Assembly: GCF_009795885.1 (NCBI RefSeq)
Contig: NZ_WTEV01000014.1
Location: forward strand, 1 to 64,000
Direction: 5' to 3'
Length of the DNA: 64,000 nt
DNA from: Gilliamella sp. Pas-s25
GTDB taxonomy: Bacteria; Pseudomonadota; Gammaproteobacteria; Enterobacterales; Orbaceae
The number at the start of each line of letters is the position of its first letter. Within the stretch, counting starts at the first letter, position 1. Shown piece by piece: positions 15,733 to 25,202 of the stretch. A program made the translations under genes and the position numbers. Below the pieces are notes generated by a model that was not told where the DNA came from, did no database searches, and was given only the letters and a program-made list of their open reading frames with translations.

Positions 15733-15900
15733 TTATTTAAAAATAATAACGTTAATATTTACTATTGTGTATATTTTATTTTCTTATTTAAGGTGGCTAA
15801 TTTTATTACTTCTATTTTTTTATATTTGCGTATAAAGTGATAAATTCTTAAAAGCGATAAGAATCGAAAATTATAGCGTAAAATTATTTTGAGATTAACT

Positions 15901-17664
15901 ATGAAAACTTATATCCCAGGCAAAGATGCTGCCCTTGAAGATTCCATTAACTATTTTCAGCAACAATTAGCAAAATATGATTTAGAAGTGCAAGAAGCTT
16001 CTTGGCTCAACCCTGTGCCTAATGTGTGGTCAGTGCATATTCAAAATACAAAGTGCCCACTGTGTTTTGCTAATGGTAAAGGTGCAAGCAAAAAAGCGGC
16101 GTTGGCATCAGCATTAGGAGAGTATTTTGAACGATTATCAACCAATTACTTTTTTTCCGATTTTTATTTAGGCAAAAAAGCTGCAAATGCTGACTTTGTG
16201 CATTATCCGACCGAAAAATGGTTCTCTATTCCTGAAGATAATTCCCTCCCTAAAGAGTTATTATCTGAAAAACTACTTAAATTTTATGATCCCGATCATG
16301 AGTTAAGTGCAACTGATTTAATTGATTTACAATCAAGTAATGGCAAGCGAGGCATTTGCGCATTACCATTTGAGCAGCAGTCTGACAAGCAAACGGTCTA
16401 TGTGCCCGTTAATTTAATTGCTAATTTATATGCCTCTAATGGCATGTCAGCAGGAAATACCCGTAATGAAGCGCGCGTGCAAGGGTTATCGGAAATTTTT
16501 GAACGTTATACCAAAAACAAAATTATTGCCGAGGCCATTAGCTTACCGATTATTCCAACCGAAGTTATTAATCGCTATCCCGCTGTTTTAGCTGCCATTG
16601 AGGCGCTTGAAAGCGAGGGATTTCCACTTTATTGTTTTGATGCTTCATTAGGTGGTGAGTTTCCGGTTATTTGTGTGGTGTTATTTAATCCGCAAAATGG
16701 AACATGTTATGCATCGTTTGGTGCACATCCAAATTTTGGCGTTGCACTTGAACGAACTGTGACTGAGCTATTACAAGGGCGTAGTTTAAAAGATCTTGAT
16801 GTATTTTCACCACCAAGTTTTGATAATGATGATATTGCTGATCTTAGCAATTTAGAAACGCATTTTATTGATTCAAGCGGTTTGATTTCATGGGATCTAT
16901 TCAATGAGCAAGCTGATTATGAATTTGTCGATTGGGACTTTTCAGGCACGACCGAGCAAGAATTTGCTAATTTAATGGCTATTTTTACCCGTCACAACAC
17001 CGAAGTGTTAATTATGGACTATGAGCATCTTGGCGTTTATGCTTGTCGAATTTTAGCCGTTGGTATGTCGGAAATCTATCCCCCTGAAGATCTTTTAATT
17101 GCTAATAGCAATATGGCAATTGGTCTGCGTGAGCTTATTTTGTCGTTACCTTATCAAAAACGCACTGCCAAACAGTACCTAGCCATTATTGAACAGCTTG
17201 ATGACGAAGGTCTTGATGATTATGCACGTGTTCGCGAACTACTTGGCATTGCAAGCGGTAACGATAATGCTTGGTTTACACTGCGCGTTGGTGAATTAAA
17301 AGCAATGTTGGCATTGGCAGGTAAAGACCTAGTGCAAGCACAACAATGGATTGATTGGACCGTTGAAATGAATGAGTCTATATTTACTCCAGAGCGCAAT
17401 CATGCTTATCGTTGCTTGCAAACGCTGGTTAACTTTATTTTGCAGCGTGACAAAAAACAGTTTAACAACTATCAAACTGCATTTAATAAAATGTATGGTA
17501 AAGCTTGCGTTGACGATATGTGGCAATACGCCAATGGCGAAAAAACATTTTTTGGCTTGGCTGATTCTGCGACAGCCGATAAAGCGAATAATGATAATTT
17601 AGCGCAATTTGCTATGCATCAAAAATTATTAGCTGTGTATAACAAATTACATCAGGTGATGTGA
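15901..17664 (+). CDS. ycaO: YcaO protein (ribosomal protein S12 methylthiolation factor)
   Basis: YcaO-domain enzymes activate amide bonds with ATP. The E. coli orthologue assists RimO in beta-methylthiolation of S12 Asp88. The 587-residue protein matches that orthologue end to end, including IPGKDAALEDSI, KGASKKAALASALGEYFERLS, GMSAGNTRNEARVQGLSEIFERY and the C-terminal TPR-like region. I use ATG 15901 because this gives the orthologous N-terminus; a TTG four codons upstream is less likely. No azole-peptide partner genes are nearby, so this is the housekeeping type, not a toxin-maturation cyclodehydratase. Confidence 0.95.
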   Translation: MKTYIPGKDAALEDSINYFQQQLAKYDLEVQEASWLNPVPNVWSVHIQNTKCPLCFANGKGASKKAALASALGEYFERLSTNYFFSDFYLGKKAANADFVHYPTEKWFSIPEDNSLPKELLSEKLLKFYDPDHELSATDLIDLQSSNGKRGICALPFEQQSDKQTVYVPVNLIANLYASNGMSAGNTRNEARVQGLSEIFERYTKNKIIAEAISLPIIPTEVINRYPAVLAAIEALESEGFPLYCFDASLGGEFPVICVVLFNPQNGTCYASFGAHPNFGVALERTVTELLQGRSLKDLDVFSPPSFDNDDIADLSNLETHFIDSSGLISWDLFNEQADYEFVDWDFSGTTEQEFANLMAIFTRHNTEVLIMDYEHLGVYACRILAVGMSEIYPPEDLLIANSNMAIGLRELILSLPYQKRTAKQYLAIIEQLDDEGLDDYARVRELLGIASGNDNAWFTLRVGELKAMLALAGKDLVQAQQWIDWTVEMNESIFTPERNHAYRCLQTLVNFILQRDKKQFNNYQTAFNKMYGKACVDDMWQYANGEKTFFGLADSATADKANNDNLAQFAMHQKLLAVYNKLHQVM

Positions 17665-17674
17665 TAACCTATTT

Positions 17675-17713
17675 GTTATTCATTCCACCGATATACTCAG
17701 TGGAATGAATAAC
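17675..17713. terminator. Bidirectional terminator between ycaO and the aroE-like gene
   Basis: Perfect 14-base stem GTTATTCATTCCAC with an 11-base loop. It sits in the 54-base gap between convergent genes. Confidence 0.8.
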
Positions 17714-17718
17714 ACTAT

Positions 17719-18549
17719 TTAGCTTTGCCTTGCAAACGCACCTGCTTGTTTCACCAACTCTTCGCTGGGTGTTACCCCCGTATATAACACAAATTGTTCA
17801 AGAGCTTGAATCACCGCGACATCGGCACCTGAAATAATGGTTTTGTTTAGCTTTTGGGCATATTTTATCATCGGTGTTTCAATGGGTAATGCAACCACAT
17901 CAAACACAATATCGGCATTTTCTATCATGACCGAGGGGAATGCGAGCTCTTCAGATTCAACACCTCCAAGCATACCAATTGGGGTCACATTAATAATCAG
18001 TTTGGCTTGTTTTGGCAATATGTCTTGTTCATTTTTGACCCATTTATAACCGTAGCGTTTGGCTAACGCTTCGCCTTTTGCTTGGTTACGCGCTGCAATA
18101 ATGCCATTTTTAAATCCTGCATCATAAAAAGCACCAATCACCGCATTAGCCATACCGCCGCTGCCTTTTAACACAAATGGTGTAGTATTATCGATTTTAT
18201 TTTCGGTAATGAGCTTGGCAACCGCAATATAATCGGTGTTATATGCTTTTAAATGATGGTTTGTGTTAACAATGGTATTGACCGATTGAATAGATTTTAC
18301 CGAGTCATCTAATTCATCAATAAATTCTATGCAAGCTTCTTTATAAGGCATTGAAATGGCGCAACCTCGAATTGCTAAGGCTTTAATGCCATAAATTGCA
18401 TCTTTTAAATTATTGGTAGTAAAGGCTTTATATAAGTAATTAAGATCGAGTTTTTCATATAAATAATTATGAAAGCGAGTACCGAAATTGCTTGGTCTGG
18501 CTGAAAGGGACATGCAAACAGTCGTGTCTTTATTGATAATTCTTGCCAT
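17719..18549 (-). CDS. Shikimate 5-dehydrogenase-like protein (SDH-L, HI0607 type)
   Basis: Member of the shikimate dehydrogenase superfamily, closest in motifs to the Haemophilus HI0607 (SDH-L) subgroup, whose physiological substrate is unclear. It has 276 residues. The N-terminal substrate domain includes LSARPSNFGTRFHNYLY and GCAISMPYKE. The nucleotide domain has the glycine loop GSGGMANAV. NTDYIAV, INVTPIGM and SGADVAVIQALEQF follow. The second Lys/Asp region differs from true AroE, so I avoid the symbol aroE. AAGGA lies nine bases before the ATG. Stand-alone gene. Confidence 0.85.
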   Translation of the reverse strand: MARIINKDTTVCMSLSARPSNFGTRFHNYLYEKLDLNYLYKAFTTNNLKDAIYGIKALAIRGCAISMPYKEACIEFIDELDDSVKSIQSVNTIVNTNHHLKAYNTDYIAVAKLITENKIDNTTPFVLKGSGGMANAVIGAFYDAGFKNGIIAARNQAKGEALAKRYGYKWVKNEQDILPKQAKLIINVTPIGMLGGVESEELAFPSVMIENADIVFDVVALPIETPMIKYAQKLNKTIISGADVAVIQALEQFVLYTGVTPSEELVKQAGAFARQS

Positions 18550-18619
18550 TACAATAAATCCTTGTAATCATAGTTTGGTGATTTTATTTTACCACTTTCT
18601 TCATTAATGTGTATGTCTT

Positions 18620-18949
18620 ATGGTTGCAAACAATACTGGTCCTAAAATACAGCAAGAAAAATCAACAGTAAGTACGATGATCTTTTTATATTGTCATCAA
18701 ACACATCACACCTCACGTTACCAGTTATGTAATCAATGCAATGATCTATTGCAATATGCTATGCAACGTTTAACAATGTGTCGTTTTGGTGAAGCCAAAA
18801 CAACCTGTGAGCGTTGCCCAAAACATTGTTATCGTAAGGATTATAAACAAAAAATAAAACAAGTTATGCGCTATGCTGGTCCAAGGATGATGATTTACCA
18901 CCCCATTATGGCCTTTAGGCATCTTTATAAGAATTTGGTGAGCAAATAA
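18620..18949 (+). CDS. YgbA-type nitrous-oxide-stimulated promoter family protein
   Basis: Small cysteine-rich protein of the YgbA_NO family, members of which are induced by nitric oxide in enterobacteria. Its 109 residues include CNQCNDLLQYAMQRL, CERCPKHCYR and VMRYAGPRMM, the family signature, with about eight cysteines that could bind metal. No strong ribosome site precedes ATG 18620, so the start is uncertain; Met20 is an alternative. It stands alone between the divergent aroE-like gene and alr. Confidence 0.8.
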   Translation: MVANNTGPKIQQEKSTVSTMIFLYCHQTHHTSRYQLCNQCNDLLQYAMQRLTMCRFGEAKTTCERCPKHCYRKDYKQKIKQVMRYAGPRMMIYHPIMAFRHLYKNLVSK

Positions 18950-19158
18950 CTTATTGTTAACGATTTTTATGTGGCAAAACACAAAATATATGGTTAATTA
19001 TCATAAAGTTGATATTACAATTTAGTCAATTTATTGAATTAAAAGTACTCATGCTTAAAATTGCATCTAATTCCAACCAATTTGTATACTAAGAAAAATT
19101 TGTTATTATTGAAAACAAAATTTACAATAACCATTTGATAAGAGTTTGGATCCAAGAA

Positions 19159-20244
19159 ATGTCTATCGCAGTTGTTGAAGTCAATCGTCAAGCAGTTATT
19201 CATAATCTTGAATACCTCAAAAAAATAGCCCCTGATAGTCAGCTAGTAGCAATTATTAAAGCCAACGCTTATTCGCATGGTATCGAGGGGATTGCACAGT
19301 TGTTAAGCGATAAAGTAGATTATTTTGGTGTATCGCGACTATCCGAGGCAATCTTAGTCCGGAATAAGGGTATTAATACCCCAATTATAGCTTTAGAAGG
19401 ATTTTTTCCGCATGACAAGATAGATAATTTGATTGATTTTAATATTCAGCCCGCCATTCACAGCAAATGGCAAATTGATGCATTGCTATCATTCTCTCTT
19501 GAAGATCAAATGACTATATGGTTTAAACTCGATACCGGTATGCATCGGCTCGGCTTTTGTCTTGATGAAGCCAAAGAAGAATTTTATCGCTTAGCCAGTT
19601 GCTCTGTGGTTCGAAAGCCAATTAATATTATGAGTCATTTTAGTTCGGCTGATGATCTTACTTCTGCTCAAACGTTAAAGCAACTTGAACTGTTTGATCA
19701 GTTTATTGCGTCAATTGATGACAAGTCACTCATTGGCAAATGTTCAATTGCTGCATCGGGAGGTACATTGGCTTGGCCAATGGCTCAGCGTGATGTTGTG
19801 CGTCAGGGAATTGCTTTATATGGCGTTTCGCCTTTTGACTCACCAATTGCCGAGCTACAGCCTGCCATGACATTTAAATCCGAATTAATCGCAGTGCGAA
19901 AGCATAAACAAGGTGAATCGGTTGGCTATGGTCAGACTTGGTGTTGTGAACAAGATACTCAACTCGGCGTAGTTGCGATGGGCTATGGTGACGGCTATCC
20001 ACGCAACATTCCGCAAAATACCCCCGTTTTGATTAATGGACGTAAAGTGCCCATTGTTGGTCGAGTTTCAATGGATATGATTGTGATTGATTTGGGCATA
20101 AACAGCCTTGAAAAACCTGGAGACGAAGTCATATTTTGGGGACCAGAACTCCCCGTTGAAGAAATCGCTAAGCACACTGGTATTAGTGCTTACGAATTAA
20201 TCACGCGCTTAACTTCACGCGCAAAAATCCACTATAGTAGATAA
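19159..20244 (+). CDS. alr: Alanine racemase
   Basis: PLP enzyme interconverting L- and D-alanine for peptidoglycan. The 361-residue protein has the cofactor lysine Lys34 in VAIIKANAYSHG, LDTGMHRLG, SGGTLAW, and the opposing catalytic tyrosine region VGYGQTW ... GYGDGYPR. I use ATG 19159 (MSIAVVEVNR), which matches the usual N-terminus; the frame could be read from TTG 19135. mltG follows seven bases after the stop, so both cell-wall genes are probably co-transcribed. Confidence 0.96.
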   Translation: MSIAVVEVNRQAVIHNLEYLKKIAPDSQLVAIIKANAYSHGIEGIAQLLSDKVDYFGVSRLSEAILVRNKGINTPIIALEGFFPHDKIDNLIDFNIQPAIHSKWQIDALLSFSLEDQMTIWFKLDTGMHRLGFCLDEAKEEFYRLASCSVVRKPINIMSHFSSADDLTSAQTLKQLELFDQFIASIDDKSLIGKCSIAASGGTLAWPMAQRDVVRQGIALYGVSPFDSPIAELQPAMTFKSELIAVRKHKQGESVGYGQTWCCEQDTQLGVVAMGYGDGYPRNIPQNTPVLINGRKVPIVGRVSMDMIVIDLGINSLEKPGDEVIFWGPELPVEEIAKHTGISAYELITRLTSRAKIHYSR

Positions 20245-20251
20245 ATAAATT

Positions 20252-21274
20252 ATGATTAAAAAAATATTTTTATACACTTTACTTACCCTGATATTAATTG
20301 TGGGTGGTTCGCTCAGTATTGGTTATTATTTTTTACAACAGTTTGCGAAACAGCAAATGCAAGTCACCACCGAAAACCAGATGTTTGTTTTGAAAAAAGG
20401 GACATCCATGTACCAGTTAGTTTCGCAAATTAAAGAAAGTCAATTAATGCAAAGTGCTTATTTGCTTCCTTATTTGTGTAAGCTAAATCCTTCATTAAGA
20501 TCCATTAAAGCTGGAACTTACCAATTACACCCGCATATGACAGTTGAAGAATTTTTGCAATTGTTGGTGTCGGGTAAAGAGAGCAATTTTTCAATTCAAT
20601 TTGTTGAAGGTAAGCGAGCCAAAGATTGGTTAAATGTTATTCAAACCACCCCGTATATTCAACAAACCTTAGCTGGCAAAACAGAGGACGAAATTGCTAA
20701 GTTATTAGGTATTGAAGGATCGATTGAAGGGTGGTTATCGCCCGATACTTACCTTTATACCGCAGACACTTTAGATATTAATATCTTAAAGCGTGCACAT
20801 ATGACGATGAAAAGTAATCTACAAAAAATTTGGGATAATCGCGATAGTAATCTTCCTTATCAATCACCTTATGAATTACTAATTATTGCATCAATCATTG
20901 AAAAAGAAACTGGAGTTAGTTCTGAGCGTGCTAATGTAGCTTCGGTATTTGTTAATCGCTTAAATGCCAAAATGAAGTTGCAAACTGATCCAACCATAAT
21001 TTATGGTTTAGGTGATAACTATAAAGGCACGATTAGACGCGTTGATTTAACCGATACTGAAAATCCCTATAATACCTATGTTATTGATGGATTACCGCCA
21101 ACACCCATTGCAATGCCAAGCCTTGCTTCATTAGAGGCAGCCGCGCACCCAGCTAAAACTAATTATCTGTTTTTTGTTGCGAATGGAACTGGTGGGCATA
21201 CCTTTTCAACCACTTATAGCAACCATCAGCAAGCGGTGAATGTATATCGACAGTTATCGAATGGTGGAAATTAG
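20252..21274 (+). CDS. mltG: Endolytic murein transglycosylase MltG
   Basis: MltG is an inner-membrane YceG-domain enzyme that cuts nascent glycan strands and sets chain length. The 340-residue protein has one N-terminal membrane helix (about residues 5-27), a LysM-like region, then the catalytic domain with Glu217 in ASIIEKETG, and the family blocks TDPTIIYGLG, NTYVIDGLPPTPI and HTFSTTYSNH. In E. coli it sits with pabC and tmk; here it follows alr, so two wall-synthesis genes share a transcript. Confidence 0.96.
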   Translation: MIKKIFLYTLLTLILIVGGSLSIGYYFLQQFAKQQMQVTTENQMFVLKKGTSMYQLVSQIKESQLMQSAYLLPYLCKLNPSLRSIKAGTYQLHPHMTVEEFLQLLVSGKESNFSIQFVEGKRAKDWLNVIQTTPYIQQTLAGKTEDEIAKLLGIEGSIEGWLSPDTYLYTADTLDINILKRAHMTMKSNLQKIWDNRDSNLPYQSPYELLIIASIIEKETGVSSERANVASVFVNRLNAKMKLQTDPTIIYGLGDNYKGTIRRVDLTDTENPYNTYVIDGLPPTPIAMPSLASLEAAAHPAKTNYLFFVANGTGGHTFSTTYSNHQQAVNVYRQLSNGGN

Positions 21275-21396
21275 ATTTAAAAAATTCAATAAAATCAATA
21301 GCTTTTCTGACCGATTTTTATTCGATTTTTTCGGCTTTAACCATTATTACACACTAATGTACCGTATATTAATGCGGTACATTTTATCTTGTTAAT

Positions 21397-22248
21397 TTAT
21401 GATAATTCATCAAGCTGTTTAATAAGATTGAGCAGGTGATTAACATCTTGCTCTTGCTCTTTTAACGCTTCCTCAAAATAAGGATGCAGAGCAAATTTGG
21501 GAATATTACCTTTAGCATCAATGAGAGCTTGTATTCGTGGAATAAAAATCCATTGTAACCATTCGTGTGCTTGCATGGTGTCAAGCGCAAAGGGCTCTTG
21601 GCTTAAAAATGCATCAGGTTTTGGTGGTGTGATTTGCCATAAATTGATTTTTTGTAACTCTGCAATAATTTGCTCGATTTGATTGAGTAGCTTTTGTTCT
21701 TGTGATTTTTTCGCTAGCAAACTTTTATAATGGTGCCAATCAAAACAGGGGCCAGGATCTGTTTTACGATCTGGGGCAATATCGCTGTGGCCAGCTATGT
21801 TTTCGATCCCATAAGTTTGTTGTAATAATAGTGTCACGTTCGCTAATTGCTGATATTGTTGTTCAGTAAAACTGTCGCTATCGCATCCTTCTATTTCAAT
21901 ACCAATTGAAAAATCGTTACAATTCTCTTGCCCTGCAAATACGGATTTCCCTGCATGCCAAGCGCGTTTATCAAATGGCACAAATTGAATAATTTCGCCG
22001 TCTCGCCTAATAAATAGATGGCTTGAAACTTCAAGTTGATAAATTGATGCAAAGTAGGGATGCTTGTTAGGATCGAGCTGACCTGTAAATAATTGTTCAA
22101 CATAAGGCCCCCCATATTGATTGGGCGGTAGGCTGATATTATGGATAACAAGTAATGATATCGGTTTATTGGCTGGTCGTTCATTATAAAAAGGTGAAAC
22201 GACGTGTTTTATATCTTGTAACCAACCGTTAACAATTTTTAGGGACAT
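21397..22248 (-). CDS. ampD: AmpD amidase fused to YqcC-like (DUF446) domain
   Basis: Residues 1-180 are AmpD, the cytoplasmic zinc amidase that strips peptides from anhydroMurNAc during wall recycling and so keeps ampC inducers low. Zinc ligands are His36 (VIHN), His154 and Asp164 (GHSDIAPDRKTDPG), and RRDGEIIQFVPFDKRAWHAG is intact. A short linker leads into residues 185-283, which match the free-standing YqcC/DUF446 protein (FALDTMQAHEWLQWIFIPR ... HPYFEEAL). No stop, start or ribosome site separates the two parts. ampD next to the pilin gene is the enterobacterial order; the fusion is not. Confidence 0.9.
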   Translation of the reverse strand: MSLKIVNGWLQDIKHVVSPFYNERPANKPISLLVIHNISLPPNQYGGPYVEQLFTGQLDPNKHPYFASIYQLEVSSHLFIRRDGEIIQFVPFDKRAWHAGKSVFAGQENCNDFSIGIEIEGCDSDSFTEQQYQQLANVTLLLQQTYGIENIAGHSDIAPDRKTDPGPCFDWHHYKSLLAKKSQEQKLLNQIEQIIAELQKINLWQITPPKPDAFLSQEPFALDTMQAHEWLQWIFIPRIQALIDAKGNIPKFALHPYFEEALKEQEQDVNHLLNLIKQLDELS

Positions 22249-22449
22249 ATTGACTCCAACTTATCTAATAAACCGATGTATGGATTTGTTTGTTTTGCGA
22301 TCTGCTTCGCGAAAATTGAGCATACAACGTAATAATGAATTGCGTAATGGATTTTTCTTTCCAAACTTACTACTTCGCTATTATTCCATTTTTTTGTTTT
22401 GTTATAAAGAATCTTCTATTAAATGATTGACTGAAAAATCGAGGTATTT

Positions 22450-22881
22450 ATGTCTAATCAATCGGGGTTTACATTGTTTGAACTTATGATAGCCATTATT
22501 GTTATTGCTATCTTAACGGCTATTGGTGTGCCTGCATATCAAGGATATGTTAAAAAAGCCGCACTGACTGATATGCTGCAAATTATGACATCTTATAAAA
22601 CGGCTGTCGAAATTTGTGCTGTAGAGCAAGGCAGTTTAACCAATTGTAGTAATGGTAATAATGGCGTACCAGCAAGCCGAACGTCTAACTATGTAACTTC
22701 AATCACGGTCAATAATGGCGTTATTACCTTGGTTGGAACTAGTGCCTTAGCGGGGTTAACTACCACACTGACACCAACAATCAATGCCACTCACGGTAAT
22801 TTAGATTGGAATCGCGTTTGCACCACATCGCCAGTCGATGCAAGTTTAACCAGCGCTTGTGAAGATATCTTTAAATTTTAA
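22450..22881 (+). CDS. pilA: Type IV major pilin / prepilin
   Basis: Prepilin of 143 residues. It has a short basic leader (MSNQSG) cut before Phe7, then FTLFELMIAIIVIAILTAIG with Glu5 of the mature chain, as in type IV pilins. A globular part with four cysteines (two near 56-66, two near the C-terminus) can form the usual disulfide-bonded loop. It heads pilA-B-C-D, although a separate ribosome site precedes pilB. It corresponds to ppdD of E. coli. Confidence 0.92.
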   Translation: MSNQSGFTLFELMIAIIVIAILTAIGVPAYQGYVKKAALTDMLQIMTSYKTAVEICAVEQGSLTNCSNGNNGVPASRTSNYVTSITVNNGVITLVGTSALAGLTTTLTPTINATHGNLDWNRVCTTSPVDASLTSACEDIFKF

Positions 22882-22920
22882 TGTTCGTATTTGACGATTA
22901 ATAAATAAGGAAGTGCCTTT

Positions 22921-24030
22921 ATGCAAGAAGAACAGCTAATTGAAAGTATCGACAAATTGTTGCTTGAAGCATTAGAAAAGCGCGCTTCGGATATTCATTT
23001 TGAACCTTACCAACATAGCTATCGTATTCGCATGCGCATTGATGGGGTTTTACATGATATGTTATCACCACAGCTTGCGTTGGCTAAACAGATAACGGCA
23101 AGGCTAAAAATCATGTCTAAGTTAAATATCGCTGAGCATCGATTGCCCCAAGATGGTCAACTTGTGATTGACCGTTACACAATGCGTATAGCCTCTTTAC
23201 CGGTTATGCATGGTGAAAAGATTGTCTTAAGAGTAATGGATAATCATGAATCTGAATTAACAATCAATGACTTGCGGTTAACTGATACTGATCTATTAAC
23301 GTTCAAACAAATTCTAGATTATCCGCAAGGATTGATTTTAGTTACTGGACCAACTGGTAGTGGTAAAACAGTCACATTATATAGTGGATTAAAATGGTTA
23401 AATAAAACCGAACGTAATATTTGCAGTGTTGAAGACCCTATTGAAATTCCTCTTGAGGGCATTAACCAAACTGCTATTAATCTTAAAGCTGGGTTAACCT
23501 TTGCTATGGTCTTACGGGCCTTACTACGGCAAGATCCTGATGTAATGATGATTGGTGAAATTCGCGATCGTGAAACTGCCGAAATTGCTATTCAAGCTGC
23601 GCAAACAGGACATTTAGTCCTCTCAACTTTGCATACTAATTCAAGTGTTGAGGCAATAACCCGCTTAAATCAAATGGGCATTGAAAATTATCTACTTTCA
23701 TCAAGTTTAAAATTAGTCATCGCCCAGCGGCTAGTACGAAAATTGTGTCCTCACTGCAAGGTGGTGGCAAGTGATTTGGTTAGGTTGGGAAATGAACTCG
23801 AGCCACATTATTTGGCCACAGGTTGTCCTAATTGTATTGGCGGTTATAAAGGACGAATTGGACTATACGAACTTTTAGTTATCACCCCCAATATTCAACA
23901 GCAGATATTAGCGAATCAAACTATTTTTCCTTCAAATATGACTTCGCTAAAAATGGCTGGGCAAATATTAGTTAAACAGGGCATTACAACGCTAGCTGAA
24001 TTAAATCGCGTATTGGGTGATACGGTATGA
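22921..24030 (+). CDS. pilB: Type IV pilus assembly ATPase PilB (HofB type)
   Basis: Hexameric cytoplasmic ATPase that powers pilus extension. It has 369 residues, shorter than typical PilB or HofB (about 460-570), because the N-terminal MshEN-like region is missing. The core is complete: RASDIHFEPY, Walker A GPTGSGKT, Asp box, Walker B region LLRQDPDVMMIGEIRD, His box TGHLVLSTLHTN, and a four-cysteine zinc site (CPHC ... CPNC). The start overlaps nothing, but the stop overlaps pilC by four bases. Confidence 0.93.
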   Translation: MQEEQLIESIDKLLLEALEKRASDIHFEPYQHSYRIRMRIDGVLHDMLSPQLALAKQITARLKIMSKLNIAEHRLPQDGQLVIDRYTMRIASLPVMHGEKIVLRVMDNHESELTINDLRLTDTDLLTFKQILDYPQGLILVTGPTGSGKTVTLYSGLKWLNKTERNICSVEDPIEIPLEGINQTAINLKAGLTFAMVLRALLRQDPDVMMIGEIRDRETAEIAIQAAQTGHLVLSTLHTNSSVEAITRLNQMGIENYLLSSSLKLVIAQRLVRKLCPHCKVVASDLVRLGNELEPHYLATGCPNCIGGYKGRIGLYELLVITPNIQQQILANQTIFPSNMTSLKMAGQILVKQGITTLAELNRVLGDTV

Positions 24031-25202
24031 AACGGCTCTATTATTGGTATGATATAGATTTTAATCAACACAAAATCATCGCTAAATCACAACAAGCGGT
24101 TAAACGTCAGTTATTGTTACAAGGTAAAATCGCCATTAAGATCAAAGCAGGTAATATTATTACCGCACGCAGTTTTAATCGTGCTGACCTGCTGATCATT
24201 ACTAAACAATTAGCGACCATGTTAAAGGCGGGGTTATCCATCATTGATACATTACAGTTGCTCGCCCAAGAACAAACCAAACCACACTGGCAATATCTGC
24301 TACTTGATATTAAACAGCAAATTGCTAAAGGGGAATTTTTATCGCAAGTATTACAGCAACATCACGCGGTGTTTTCTGCACTGTATTGCGAAATTATTGC
24401 AACCGGTGAACTCACAGGGCAGCTTGACGAAAGCTTTGAGCAGTTAGCGTTATTACTTGAAAAATCAATCAAATTACAAAAAAAACTCAAAAAGGCAATG
24501 CGTTATCCACTATTTTTATTATTAGTTGCGGTAATTGTAAGTTTAGTGATGTTGTTATTTGTTTTACCAAAATTTTCGGATATTTATCAAGATTTCGATG
24601 CCGAGTTGCCAGCTTTTACACAAGCGATTATCGATTTTTCCAACCATTTACAACAAAGTTGGTTAATTTGGTGCGTGGTCTTTTTTATCAGTTATTTATG
24701 TTATCAACGCTATTTAAAAGTGCGTTATCGCCATAAAATAGAGGCGATGGTAATTAAATTTCCCTTTATCGGTCATGTGATTAAAACCAGTTGCTTAGCC
24801 CAAATTTTTCAAACCATTGCTATCACCCAAAAAGCAGGCATACCATTATTAGCCGGTTTAGCTGCAGCGGCTAATACCACTTATTATGGTCTTTATCGTG
24901 ATAGTCTTTCTCAAATCATTACAGACATTGAACAAGGGTATTCATTTAGCCATGTATTACATCGGCAAGTACACTTTCCCCACTTATGCGCTCAACTCAT
25001 TTTTGTGGGAGAAGAGTCAGGTACGTTAGATTTAATGCTTGATAAGCTAGCAACCTATTATCAAGAGCAAAATCAGACTTTAACTGATAATCTATCACAA
25101 GCGTTTGAGCCATTATTAATGCTTGTATTAGCCTTGATTATTGGTAGTTTAATTGTGGCGATGTATTTACCTATTTTTCAAATGGGCGAGGTGATTCACT
25201 AA
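24027..25202 (+). CDS. pilC: Type II/IV secretion inner-membrane protein PilC
   Basis: Polytopic platform protein that couples the ATPase to pilin insertion. The 391-residue chain has the two GspF domains: one near residues 50-175 (LLIITKQLATMLKAGLSI) ending in a membrane helix, the second near 255-380 (LAQIFQTIAITQKAGIPLL ... FVGEESGTLD) ending in the last helix. It overlaps pilB (ATGA) and pilD (one base, TAATG), so the three are tightly coupled. Confidence 0.93.
   Translation: MKRLYYWYDIDFNQHKIIAKSQQAVKRQLLLQGKIAIKIKAGNIITARSFNRADLLIITKQLATMLKAGLSIIDTLQLLAQEQTKPHWQYLLLDIKQQIAKGEFLSQVLQQHHAVFSALYCEIIATGELTGQLDESFEQLALLLEKSIKLQKKLKKAMRYPLFLLLVAVIVSLVMLLFVLPKFSDIYQDFDAELPAFTQAIIDFSNHLQQSWLIWCVVFFISYLCYQRYLKVRYRHKIEAMVIKFPFIGHVIKTSCLAQIFQTIAITQKAGIPLLAGLAAAANTTYYGLYRDSLSQIITDIEQGYSFSHVLHRQVHFPHLCAQLIFVGEESGTLDLMLDKLATYYQEQNQTLTDNLSQAFEPLLMLVLALIIGSLIVAMYLPIFQMGEVIH

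Noticed and set aside
15644-15835. 63-residue hydrophobic plus-strand frame
   Set aside because: Low-complexity Ile/Leu/Phe from AT-rich DNA, no ribosome site, and antisense to a better coding signal on the minus strand.
15901-17664. YcaO as part of a thiazole/oxazole-modified peptide cluster
   Set aside because: It matches the housekeeping S12-modification YcaO end to end, and no precursor peptide, dehydrogenase or exporter gene adjoins.
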